The translations under genes and the position numbers were made by a program. The notes beneath the pieces were generated by a model, which saw only the letters and a program-made list of their open reading frames with translations, was not told the DNA's origin and did no database searches. Shown here one piece after another: positions 47,714-56,339 of a stretch of DNA of 64,000 nucleotides. Numbering within the stretch: the stretch's first letter is position 1; every line of letters starts with the position of its first letter. Source of the DNA: Dissulfurispira thermophila. Lineage in GTDB: Bacteria > Nitrospirota > Thermodesulfovibrionia > Thermodesulfovibrionales > Dissulfurispiraceae. Location: contig NZ_AP022873.1 in the NCBI RefSeq assembly GCF_014701235.1, positions 62,001-126,000 of the forward strand. The letters run 5' to 3'.

Positions 47714-47745
47714 CGTAACTATTTGTTTACTGCGTAACTTTTTGT
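47714..47745. promoter_or_regulatory. Paired repeat upstream of the sigma-54-type element
   Basis: CGTAACTATTTGT (47714-47726) and CGTAACTTTTTGT (47733-47745) differ at one of 13 bases and are 19 bases apart, 52-83 bases upstream of the -24 element. They may be activator sites. Confidence 0.45.
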
Positions 47746-47756
47746 AACAGAATATT

Positions 47757-47800
47757 GAATTGGTGAATTGGTGAATTGGTGAAGTGGTGAATGGGTGAAG
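47757..47800. repeat. 8-bp tandem repeat
   Basis: GAATTGGT is repeated three times exactly and about twice more with substitutions. It lies between the acetate operon and the duplicated cheA segment. Confidence 0.85.
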
Positions 47801-47826
47801 GGGGTAAATAGGCTTTAGGCTAATCT

Positions 47827-48553
47827 TCAGCTATGGAAAGCTGTGCCGCTTCCCAAAGCCGTCTCTATGCTTATGCTCCCTTTTAAATCCTCTACAATGG
47901 TCTTTTTCACGACATCCAGCCCCACTCCTCTGCCTGAGACATCGGTTACAATAGCGCTTGTGCTAAAGCCGGGCTGAAATATCAAGTCCATCAAAGCTAT
48001 ATCGGACATGGCTTCTATCTCTTCAGCAGTAAACATTTTTTTGCGCAATGCCTTTTCTTTTATTTTTTCTTTGTCAATTCCCCTTCCGTCGTCTCTTACA
48101 TCTATAAGCACACTTGCAGCATCATAAGATGCTGAAAGCCTTATAGTGCCTTTTGCCGGTTTGTTAGCATTTTTTCTTTCATCAGCAGGCTCTAATCCAT
48201 GATCTATTGCATTTCTTATTAAATGCAAGATAGGCTCTGCAAGCCTGTCCACTATCTGCTTGTCAAGTTCAATCTCTGAGCCTTCAATAATTATGTCTAT
48301 ATCTTTACCAAGTGTTCTTGATAAGTCTCGCACCATCCTTGGCATTGAGTCAAAGACCATGGATAAAGGAACCATTCTCAATGTGAGCGCAGTTGAGCGC
48401 AGTTCATCAGAAAGCAAGCTGCTTATGGTGCTGTAATCATTAATCATGGAGACTAAATCTTTGATATCAGAAATAAGTGATGTAAATGCAGTTACAATGG
48501 TATTACTTTGTGCCTTTTGACTTATAAGTTCAAGCTGTCTTTTAGCAGCACTT
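47827..48553 (-). pseudogene. Internal fragment of cheA (duplicate)
   Basis: This segment encodes residues about 215-455 of the CheA at 49256-51493, covering the dimerisation domain and most of the ATPase domain, with no difference seen by eye over 722 bases. It has no histidine phosphotransfer domain, no start region and ends with four foreign bases and a stop. It cannot make a working kinase. The upstream end is fused to a fragment of rarA on the other strand. Confidence 0.9.
47832..48553. repeat. 722-bp perfect direct repeat, copy 1
   Basis: Identical by line-by-line comparison to 50128-50849, in the same orientation, offset by 2296 bases. The identity starts and stops abruptly on both sides. 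Confidence 0.95.
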
Positions 48554-48841
48554 CGCGCTGTTGAATTTGTCGGAATGCCGGAAGCAAGAATACCTCTCGC
48601 TCAAGCTGTGATATATATTTCACAAGCTCCCAAAAGCAATGCGTGTATTACAGCCATTGACGCTGCAACTGAAGACATTAAAAATGAACAGACAATGGAA
48701 GTCCCTGACCATTTAAAAGACTCTCACTATAAGGGAGCCGAAAAACTCGGGCATGGTAAAGGTTATAAGTATCCGCACGATTACGGCGGCTATGCAGAGC
48801 AGGATTACCTGCCTAAGAAGAAAAAATATTATAAGCCTTAG
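48554..48841 (+). pseudogene. rarA: C-terminal fragment of RarA (MgsA) recombination factor
   Basis: The last about 95 codons of a replication-associated recombination protein A. AVEFVGMPEARIPLAQAV, APKSNACITAIDAATED, VPDHLKDSHYKGAEKLGHG and YKYPHDYGGYAEQDYLP are unmistakable for the RarA C-terminal domain. Everything upstream, including the AAA+ ATPase, is missing: the reading frame stops at the junction with the duplicated cheA segment. An in-frame ATG at 48575 exists but leaves only 88 residues, so this is a gene remnant. Confidence 0.88.
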
Positions 48842-48851
48842 AATCCGCTAT

Positions 48852-49229
48852 TTATTTTTTCAAAGCAGCTTTAACCGCTGAAAGTATATTAACTTCAATA
48901 TTGTCATCCTTTACAACATAATCAAATGCCCCTTTAACAATAGCTCCATCCGCCACATAACAATCGTCTATCCCGCTTAAAGCAAGAACCGGCAATGTGA
49001 AACCAGACTTTCTGATTCTATCAATAAGCTCATAGCCGTTCATCTCAGGCATATTTATATCGGTAATTATAAGGTCCAAGTCACTGTTGACAGTCACGGC
49101 ATTTAAAGCGTCTCTGCCGTTTTCGCATGAAACCACATCATAGCCTTCAGACTCCAAAATCACGCCTATCATCTCCCTCACAAAAGGATCGTCGTCAACC
49201 AAAAGAATTTTTACTCCTTGTGCATCCAT
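48852..49229 (-). CDS. CheY-like single-domain response regulator
   Basis: A 125-residue receiver domain. The acidic pocket is VDDDPF near residue 12, the phosphoacceptor is in [13 protein letters not shown] near residue 57, and the conserved lysine is in YVVKDDN near residue 107. It is very similar to the receiver at the start of the hybrid kinase at 58002-59552. It lies 26 bases after cheA, ends the chemosensory operon and could carry phosphate from CheA. Confidence 0.92.
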   Translation of the reverse strand: MDAQGVKILLVDDDPFVREMIGVILESEGYDVVSCENGRDALNAVTVNSDLDLIITDINMPEMNGYELIDRIRKSGFTLPVLALSGIDDCYVADGAIVKGAFDYVVKDDNIEVNILSAVKAALKK

Positions 49230-49255
49230 ATTTCCTCCATGTTAAATTTTTCGTA

Positions 49256-51493
49256 TTATGTTTGTTGAAATCCAACCAGATTCTGAAGTGTCTCTATCAG
49301 ATTATTCTGGTCAAAAGAGCCTTTGACTATATAGGCGTCAGCACCAACCCTGATCCCCCTCATCTTGTCGTCTTCTTTACTGCGAGATGTTACTATGATT
49401 ATAGGTGTATCTTTATAACTCTCCTCTGCCCTTAATCTCTCTGTAAGAGAAAAACCATCCATAAGAGGCATCTCCACATCTGTAATCACAGCATCATATT
49501 TGAATTTCATTGCCTTATTGAGTCCGTCCATTCCGTCCTCGGCAAGGTCAACTTTATAGCCATATGATTCAAGTATGCTCTTTTCTATTTCACGGGTATT
49601 TATAGAGTCATCAACTACTAAGATATTCAGAGCCCTTTCCTGTATCTGTCTTTCTTTAACAACAGAACCTTTCAAATTTTTGATTGCATCTATCACAGCC
49701 GAGATATTGAGGACATTGACGACCTTATTTCTACCAGAAATCGTAACACCTACTGACATGCCTGTCTTTTTTATGCACAAAGGAAAAGGCTTTATAACCA
49801 TATCTTCTTCATCAATAAGCTCGTCAATTATAAGACCTAATTTCTCTGCTACAGCATGGATTATCATAATCAAAGGCTCTCTGATAGTCTTCTTCATTTT
49901 TTGTGCTTGCTGTGCTTTATTGTCAGGACATTTCAGAATATCGCTCAGCCTTTCTACAGGGATAAATTCATTTCTTAATCTTATAGCCTTTTTATCTAAG
50001 ACATCCATAAATTCTGTCTCAGGCACTCTTAATACCTCTTTTACATACTGAGCCGGAATCGCAAATGTAATGCCCGAAGCAGATATTAAAAGTAGGCGCA
50101 TTATAGCGAGCGTCAAAGGCAGTCTTATATGGAAAGCTGTGCCGCTTCCCAAAGCCGTCTCTATGCTTATGCTCCCTTTTAAATCCTCTACAATGGTCTT
50201 TTTCACGACATCCAGCCCCACTCCTCTGCCTGAGACATCGGTTACAATAGCGCTTGTGCTAAAGCCGGGCTGAAATATCAAGTCCATCAAAGCTATATCG
50301 GACATGGCTTCTATCTCTTCAGCAGTAAACATTTTTTTGCGCAATGCCTTTTCTTTTATTTTTTCTTTGTCAATTCCCCTTCCGTCGTCTCTTACATCTA
50401 TAAGCACACTTGCAGCATCATAAGATGCTGAAAGCCTTATAGTGCCTTTTGCCGGTTTGTTAGCATTTTTTCTTTCATCAGCAGGCTCTAATCCATGATC
50501 TATTGCATTTCTTATTAAATGCAAGATAGGCTCTGCAAGCCTGTCCACTATCTGCTTGTCAAGTTCAATCTCTGAGCCTTCAATAATTATGTCTATATCT
50601 TTACCAAGTGTTCTTGATAAGTCTCGCACCATCCTTGGCATTGAGTCAAAGACCATGGATAAAGGAACCATTCTCAATGTGAGCGCAGTTGAGCGCAGTT
50701 CATCAGAAAGCAAGCTGCTTATGGTGCTGTAATCATTAATCATGGAGACTAAATCTTTGATATCAGAAATAAGTGATGTAAATGCAGTTACAATGGTATT
50801 ACTTTGTGCCTTTTGACTTATAAGTTCAAGCTGTCTTTTAGCAGCACTTTCCAGAGATTTTATATCATGCAGTATAGTTTTTGCCTTACTTTTAGTAGAG
50901 ACTATCTCTTCCATGAGCTTTATAAGCCTATCGAGCTTATTTGCGCTTATTCTGAGTGTCTCAGAAGTAGCAGGAGGTGTCTTTACAGTGGTTTTTACTT
51001 CTACTTTTGGCTCAATGCTGCTTGTAGGCAATGCCTGCGGCACAGCAGGCTCTGTTTTTGGCGATTCTGACTGAGGGGCGGGTTTATCTGCTGTTATATC
51101 AGTTTTTGATCCCTTTGCTGCAGCAGCAAGGGCTTCGCATAGTGCAGTGTTGTCATCAGTGATTTCCTGTCCTAAAGCTGTCTTTTCTACCATGTTTGAG
51201 ATGGCATCAACTGCTGAAAAAATAAGATCAAAAGTTTCTTTAGATAGAGTAATCTTGCTATCTCGCACGGCACCAAGCACATCTTCAAGCTTGTGGGCTG
51301 TCTCTGATATTTGCGTAAGCTTCATCATTCTGGATGAGCCCTTGATAGTATGGGCAGAACGAAAAACAGCATTTATGGTCTCTTTGTCATCAGGATTCTT
51401 TTCAAGTAAAACAAAGCCATCATTCAATTTATTTATATGTTCCCGCGCCTCTTCAACAAAACGGGCAATGAATTTTTTCATGTCAATAGCCAT
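49256..51493 (-). CDS. cheA: CheA hybrid histidine kinase with C-terminal receiver
   Basis: The central kinase of the chemosensory array, 745 residues. An HPt domain with His48 in SAHTIKGSSRMM is followed by a proline-rich linker (about 130-170), a dimerisation domain (about 175-255), the ATPase domain with HLIRNAIDHGLE and DDGRGID, a CheW-like domain (about 470-600) and a receiver (about 617-740, DAVITDVEMPLMDG). The C-terminal receiver is typical of Wsp-like and Pil-Chp-like systems and may act as a phosphate sink. No separate P2 domain is apparent. The middle third is duplicated 2.3 kb downstream. Confidence 0.95.
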   Translation of the reverse strand: MAIDMKKFIARFVEEAREHINKLNDGFVLLEKNPDDKETINAVFRSAHTIKGSSRMMKLTQISETAHKLEDVLGAVRDSKITLSKETFDLIFSAVDAISNMVEKTALGQEITDDNTALCEALAAAAKGSKTDITADKPAPQSESPKTEPAVPQALPTSSIEPKVEVKTTVKTPPATSETLRISANKLDRLIKLMEEIVSTKSKAKTILHDIKSLESAAKRQLELISQKAQSNTIVTAFTSLISDIKDLVSMINDYSTISSLLSDELRSTALTLRMVPLSMVFDSMPRMVRDLSRTLGKDIDIIIEGSEIELDKQIVDRLAEPILHLIRNAIDHGLEPADERKNANKPAKGTIRLSASYDAASVLIDVRDDGRGIDKEKIKEKALRKKMFTAEEIEAMSDIALMDLIFQPGFSTSAIVTDVSGRGVGLDVVKKTIVEDLKGSISIETALGSGTAFHIRLPLTLAIMRLLLISASGITFAIPAQYVKEVLRVPETEFMDVLDKKAIRLRNEFIPVERLSDILKCPDNKAQQAQKMKKTIREPLIMIIHAVAEKLGLIIDELIDEEDMVIKPFPLCIKKTGMSVGVTISGRNKVVNVLNISAVIDAIKNLKGSVVKERQIQERALNILVVDDSINTREIEKSILESYGYKVDLAEDGMDGLNKAMKFKYDAVITDVEMPLMDGFSLTERLRAEESYKDTPIIIVTSRSKEDDKMRGIRVGADAYIVKGSFDQNNLIETLQNLVGFQQT
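50128..50849. repeat. 722-bp perfect direct repeat, copy 2 (within cheA)
   Basis: Partner of 47832-48553. Here the flanks continue the cheA frame, so this copy is the source. Confidence 0.95.
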
Positions 51494-51525
51494 AATATCA
51501 CCTTGTTATATTTCAATCATGCAAA

Positions 51526-53022
51526 TTATAAGGCCTTTTTCAGCTTTTGTAGATTATGTCTGCACAAATGCGCAATCTCCTCTGCTGAAAAAGTCAGAGG
51601 GAAAAACGTAAGCCCATGTCCATCTACTGCAGTCTTTTTGATTAAGTTCATGGCAATCTCATACTCTTTGCATGATTTATTTAAATCTCCTCTATCCCTG
51701 TGTAGTTCGGCAAGATAAAAATGCGCAAGCCAGCATGATGAACTGATATACACTGCCTCCTTAAATCTATTTATTGCAGCATCATAATCTTCTTTTATTT
51801 TTGAGATTATTCCAAGCAGCAAGATACTCTCAAGACACCACCTATCTCTCTGGATATTCATCTGACAAATGTGCTCAGCTTCGTCAAACTGACGCCGATT
51901 AAGCAAAATGCTTGCTTTTAGAGTGTTTGCCTTTTTCATATAAGGCTCAATATTTAATATCTCATCTATTGCCTTTAGTGCATCATCATATCTTTTATCA
52001 TTTGCCATTGACAGCGCCTTGTTAAACAATGCATTGCAATCAATTTTTTCTTTACTTTCATGCCGTTGTCTGGATTCGGATTCACATGGAGGCTCAATCT
52101 TTATATGTTTTTTAGAAGGCTTTTTTATAGTCTGTGAAATGCGATTAGCAGGACAGGCATTACTTATAAAATCATTACTCCTATCAACATCCATAATATT
52201 TGCTTCATACTGCTTAATCTCACTTTTCCTATAAACAAAAACACCATCAATCTCCTCAAGTCTCATTGTGCCTATGTTATGAGCCATTGTTTCAGTAGCA
52301 CTTACTATGATAAAACCATCTGGATTCAACACCTCTGAAAGTTTTTCAAAGATCATCTTCTGGACATCAGACTCAAAATAAATAGAGACATTGCGGTAAA
52401 AAATAACATCCATATTGCAGAGATAAGTAGGGTAAATATTGTTTAAAAGATTAAAGACATAGAAATTGACATTGTTTCTAAGTTCGTCCTTAATCCTATA
52501 GCCGCCATTGTTAAGCTTAAAAAAATACTTATCCTTTAGCTCAACAGGAAAAGTCCTGAAAGAAAAATTTGAATAAATTCCTTCTTTAGCCTTATATACT
52601 GCATCGCGGTCAATATCTACAGCAGAGATATAAAATTTATTCAATGCAGAGTTGCCAAATTTCTCAAGCACTGCCATCAATATAGAGTATGGCTCCTCAC
52701 CTGTGGAGCATCCCGCACTCAATATCCTGATCTTTTCACTACTGTTTTTCGTTTGAAGCAACTCAGGAATAAGTCTTTCTACAAAGAGATGAAGATGAAA
52801 AGGCTCTCTGTAAAAATAGGTTTCATTTACTGTTATAAAATTAACCAGGCTGTTAAATTCCTCTTTGTCTGAGGTAACAAGGAGATAATAATCTTCATAA
52901 GACTTTGAGCCTGTTGACTCCATACGACTGCGTACGCCTTTTTCAAGATTATAATCGCGTATATCGTTAAAGCGGAAGCCGCATTTATCCCTAAAGAGGT
53001 TCTTAAACGGAGTTAATCCCAT
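51526..53022 (-). CDS. cheR: CheR methyltransferase with TPR repeats (WspC-like)
   Basis: Methylates glutamates on the chemoreceptor with SAM. The 498 residues begin with the CheR helical domain (NETYFYREPFHLHLF near residue 86) and the SAM-binding ILSAGCSTGEEPYSI near residue 120, followed by the sequence NVSIYF near residue 212 in the usual C-RNV-x-IYF place. After a variable linker come three to four TPR-like repeats (about 325-470), as in WspC of Pseudomonas. The first 20 bases overlap cheB. Confidence 0.93.
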   Translation of the reverse strand: MGLTPFKNLFRDKCGFRFNDIRDYNLEKGVRSRMESTGSKSYEDYYLLVTSDKEEFNSLVNFITVNETYFYREPFHLHLFVERLIPELLQTKNSSEKIRILSAGCSTGEEPYSILMAVLEKFGNSALNKFYISAVDIDRDAVYKAKEGIYSNFSFRTFPVELKDKYFFKLNNGGYRIKDELRNNVNFYVFNLLNNIYPTYLCNMDVIFYRNVSIYFESDVQKMIFEKLSEVLNPDGFIIVSATETMAHNIGTMRLEEIDGVFVYRKSEIKQYEANIMDVDRSNDFISNACPANRISQTIKKPSKKHIKIEPPCESESRQRHESKEKIDCNALFNKALSMANDKRYDDALKAIDEILNIEPYMKKANTLKASILLNRRQFDEAEHICQMNIQRDRWCLESILLLGIISKIKEDYDAAINRFKEAVYISSSCWLAHFYLAELHRDRGDLNKSCKEYEIAMNLIKKTAVDGHGLTFFPLTFSAEEIAHLCRHNLQKLKKAL

Positions 53023-54058
53023 GATTTTGCACCTGTTTTAAAGCCGCTATATCAACTAAATCCCGGCTTATTTTTTCTATCGGAAGTATCCTGTCAATAC
53101 ACCCGCTGTCAATTGCAGCCTTATTCATACCAAAAATAACAGATGTCTTTTCATCCTGTGCTATAGTTACACCACCTGATTTTTTTATCTTTCTCATGCC
53201 TTCTACGCCGTCGGTTCCCATGCCGGTAAGGATTATGCCGATACAATTTTTTCCATATACATCAGCAACCGATGAAAGGAGCATATCACACGAAGGATGA
53301 TATATGTCTTTCTGTTGCCTTTCTATAAATGTTATTGTTTTTGATGGACTTACCTTCATGTGCATTTCAGACGGCGATATATAAACAGTAGCCGGAGTCA
53401 AAAGATCTCCATCGGATGCTACTTTCACATTTAATTTAGAAACCTTATTAAGCCATTCAGCCATGCCATGGACAAAACCATCTGAGATGTGCTGGGCTAT
53501 AACAATTGGAAAAGGGAATTTGCTCGGTAAAGAAGAAAGTATAATTGATAAAGCCTTTGGACCTCCTGTAGAAGAGGCTATAGCAATAATCCCGCCTTCT
53601 TTTTCAAAGGAAAAAACAGCCGCCTCCAGTGGCTTAATGCCTGCAGAACGACGCCTCCCTGCAATATGAGTGACTACCTTAACCCCTGAAAGCAGCTTTA
53701 TTTTGGCGATAAACTCCTTTGCGCCATTTAGATTGACTTCGGGCTTCTGGACAAGGTCAAGAGCACCTCTCGATATCGCATCATATGCTGTCTGGGCATC
53801 GTTTTTTGAGGTTACTACAAGTATAGGCACAGCATTCTCTGACATGATATGTTCTATTGCATCAAGTCCGTTCATGACAGGCATTTCAATATCCATTGTT
53901 ACGATATCTGGTTTTAATTCTTTAACCATTTGCACGGCCTTACTGCCGTTTGAAGCCTCGCCCGCTATTATTATGTCTTTATCAGCAGAAAGCATCTCTA
54001 TGATGAGCTCTCTTATAAGCCGACTGTCATCAACAATCAATACCCTGATAGGTCTCAT
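53003..54058 (-). CDS. cheB: CheB chemoreceptor methylesterase
   Basis: Removes receptor methyl groups and deamidates glutamines. The 351 residues have an N-terminal receiver (phosphoacceptor in IVTMDIEMPVMNG near residue 56) and a C-terminal esterase with the triad serine in IASSTGGPKAL, histidine in IAQHISDGFVHG and aspartate in LTGMGTDG. It overlaps the receptor gene by four bases, giving a tight mcp-cheB-cheR-cheA series. Confidence 0.95.
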   Translation of the reverse strand: MRPIRVLIVDDSRLIRELIIEMLSADKDIIIAGEASNGSKAVQMVKELKPDIVTMDIEMPVMNGLDAIEHIMSENAVPILVVTSKNDAQTAYDAISRGALDLVQKPEVNLNGAKEFIAKIKLLSGVKVVTHIAGRRRSAGIKPLEAAVFSFEKEGGIIAIASSTGGPKALSIILSSLPSKFPFPIVIAQHISDGFVHGMAEWLNKVSKLNVKVASDGDLLTPATVYISPSEMHMKVSPSKTITFIERQQKDIYHPSCDMLLSSVADVYGKNCIGIILTGMGTDGVEGMRKIKKSGGVTIAQDEKTSVIFGMNKAAIDSGCIDRILPIEKISRDLVDIAALKQVQNHGINSV

Positions 54059-55377
54059 TCCGCCTCTACCTTGAAACTATCAATTATCTCTTTCATATCT
54101 CTGGACAGCCTTGCAAGGTCCACACATGCCTGACTTATTTGATTTACGGAGCCTGCAGTCTGGCTGGCGCCTGTTGAAATTTCTCTTAATGCTGCCAGCA
54201 CCTGATCGCTTGCTGTTTTCTGCTGCTGGGTTGAAAGAGATATCTGTTTGGCAGCATTTGTTGTTTCTTGCGCTGCATCAACTATTGCAAACAATGTCTG
54301 CGCTGCTTCGCTTGAGTGTTCCATCCCTTCCTGAATGCCTTTTGAGCCCTTTTCAGAAACAATAACAAGGCGGTCAATAGCATCTTGAATTTCATTAATT
54401 TTTGCCTCTATCTCTCTTGTTGATTCCATAACGCTGTCGGCAAGCCGTCTGATCTCTACTGCAACAACACCGAATCTCTTGCCCGCCTCTCCAGCGCTTG
54501 AAGCCTCAAGGGCAGCGTTAAATGCTATGAGCTTGGTCTGATCTGCTATCTTATTTATCAACTCCATTATCTTGGTTATTTCCTTGGATTTTCGTCCCAG
54601 ATTAACTATTTCCTCAATACTTTGCTGGTTGTCTGCTTGTATCTCTTGCATCTTCATAATAACAGTCTCTACCGCAGTTGCACCATTTTTGGTGTCTTCC
54701 CAAGTTTTTGTCGCTATATCTACGACAGATTTGGAATGCTCTGCTATTTGCGATGAAGACGCAGACAGTTCTTCCATAGTTGATGTAATCTCTGTCACTG
54801 CTGCTGATTGCTCTGATGCAACAGCCGCTTGCTGTTCAACAGAAGCTGATATCTCACTTGCATATGAGTTGAGCCTTATTGCAGTATCGGAAATCCTTTT
54901 GATAACACTATGCAGATAAGCAATAAAACCATTAAACCATATAGACAGTTTTCCTATTTCATTATGTGTGGTCTCAGGTATCCTTATAGTCAGGTCATTG
55001 TCAAAACCTTCTATTGCCGCTGAGATATCTCTTGCAGGTCTGCTAATGAATTTATCCGAATAATGCTTAATGAAAAAAACAGCTATCACCAATATCAGAG
55101 TGGAGATGATTAAATGTTTAACAATAAAATGTGAGATTTCTTTTTTTGCCTTTTCTGTCTGAACAAGTGCCTTTGCATTAATATCAACACTGCGGATGTT
55201 TTCAGACTGAAACTCCTTAAATGCAGTAACCCACATCTCATTGTTTGTCTTTATTTCCGATATTGTCAAATAAGCATGTACAATAGAAATGACAATAATT
55301 GGAACTATTACGAAGAATAAAATCTGCGATTTCAATGACTCCCTTATATCAAACATCTGTCTTAAAAAAGACTGCAT
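54055..55377 (-). CDS. Methyl-accepting chemotaxis protein
   Basis: The only receptor in the operon, 440 residues. Two membrane segments (about 18-38 and 90-110) enclose a small periplasmic region of about 50 residues, followed by a HAMP domain (about 110-165) and the signalling coiled coil with the hairpin tip KIADQTKLIAFNAALEASSAGE split around residue 285. The small sensory part resembles WspA-type receptors more than ligand-binding PAS or Cache receptors. CAGGAGG precedes the ATG. Confidence 0.93.
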   Translation of the reverse strand: MQSFLRQMFDIRESLKSQILFFVIVPIIVISIVHAYLTISEIKTNNEMWVTAFKEFQSENIRSVDINAKALVQTEKAKKEISHFIVKHLIISTLILVIAVFFIKHYSDKFISRPARDISAAIEGFDNDLTIRIPETTHNEIGKLSIWFNGFIAYLHSVIKRISDTAIRLNSYASEISASVEQQAAVASEQSAAVTEITSTMEELSASSSQIAEHSKSVVDIATKTWEDTKNGATAVETVIMKMQEIQADNQQSIEEIVNLGRKSKEITKIMELINKIADQTKLIAFNAALEASSAGEAGKRFGVVAVEIRRLADSVMESTREIEAKINEIQDAIDRLVIVSEKGSKGIQEGMEHSSEAAQTLFAIVDAAQETTNAAKQISLSTQQQKTASDQVLAALREISTGASQTAGSVNQISQACVDLARLSRDMKEIIDSFKVEAE

Positions 55378-55409
55378 ACAAACCTCCTGTAAATAGTTTA
55401 TCTTTAAAT

Positions 55410-55802
55410 CTAAGCTGTTTTTTTAAGCCTATAAAAATCCACCAGCAGTATAATGCCGATGTCTGTCAATACTGCACCCCAAACTGCTCTTGAGCCGAGC
55501 ATCTTGATTATAAATGGCATCGGCTTGATGTCTGCTATGTTTACATCTAAAATATCTTCGGGGTCCTCTATGATAATCAAAGGCATCTCTGATGCCTTGA
55601 GCCTAATGGCTTTAGGACGGATAAAGCTTACAGCCCTTTCGCCAAATGGAATAATCTCATCAAGTTTTTTGATGTTAGCGCTGCTTTCTTGTGCTGTTTG
55701 CATATCCAACATCTCAATAATTTGCTCAGTATCAATTCCCATCTTTACTCCTGATACAGTAAAGACAAGTATGCTTAGATACTGAAGTTCGTTATCAAAC
55801 AA
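55410..55802 (-). CDS. CheW-like protein, divergent
   Basis: A 130-residue protein with the outline of a CheW SH3-like domain: LVFTVSGVKMGIDTEQIIEML at the start and GSRAVWGAVLTDIGIILLVDFYRL at the end. The usual glycine-rich ING/R-G motif is replaced by IRLKASEMPLIII, so it is divergent. It lies between the canonical CheW and the receptor gene and may be a second coupling protein or a receptor-specific adaptor. Confidence 0.7.
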   Translation of the reverse strand: MFDNELQYLSILVFTVSGVKMGIDTEQIIEMLDMQTAQESSANIKKLDEIIPFGERAVSFIRPKAIRLKASEMPLIIIEDPEDILDVNIADIKPMPFIIKMLGSRAVWGAVLTDIGIILLVDFYRLKKTA

Positions 55803-55823
55803 AATGCTCTCCTATCAATCAAT

Positions 55824-56339
55824 TCATTGCATTATCTTTAAAAATATCTTTTCAACATCTAAAATAGTGACGCTTTTATCTCTATATATAATTTCGCCTG
55901 CTACATATTCCTTAACTGCATTGTTAAGAGTAGAGAGAGGCTGTTTTGTTGAACTCGTAGGAATATCTAATACATCTTCCACGGCATCAACAAGCACACC
56001 AGCGCGTACAGCATTTTTTTGGATAATAGCAATGCGAGAGCTTAAAGAGGTCTCCGAATCAGGTAATCCTAAAAATTTATTTATGCTTAAAACAGCCTCT
56101 ATGTCGCCCCGTAAATTGATCACACCCATGACAAAATCTGCAGTTGCCGGCACATAACAGATTTCTGGGACATGGAGTATCTCCTTAACATCCTCGCCAT
56201 AAAATCCATAGTAGCTGTTGTGCAGCAAGAACACAACAATCTTTACTGTGGCCTCGTCCACATCAACAATCTCTCTCTTTGAACTGCGCCTTTTGAGTTC
56301 ATCAAGGATAATATCGCTTTTATTTCTTAACTCTTCCAC
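55824..56339 (-). CDS. CheW coupling protein
   Basis: Connects receptor and CheA. The 171 residues include a charged N-terminal helix of about 25 residues and the CheW fold: VVFLLHNSYYGFYGEDVKEIL, VMGVINLRGDIEAVLSINKF (the ING/R-G motif) and VAGEIIYRDKSVTILDVEKIF. The first 13 bases overlap the end of the GGDEF gene upstream. Confidence 0.9.
   Translation of the reverse strand: MEELRNKSDIILDELKRRSSKREIVDVDEATVKIVVFLLHNSYYGFYGEDVKEILHVPEICYVPATADFVMGVINLRGDIEAVLSINKFLGLPDSETSLSSRIAIIQKNAVRAGVLVDAVEDVLDIPTSSTKQPLSTLNNAVKEYVAGEIIYRDKSVTILDVEKIFLKIMQ

Noticed and set aside
47757-47800. CRISPR-like repeat array
   Set aside because: Units are eight bases and directly adjacent, with no spacers.
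47827-48447. Second functional CheA-type gene
   Set aside because: Only an internal piece of the ATPase and dimerisation region; no HPt domain and no natural start.
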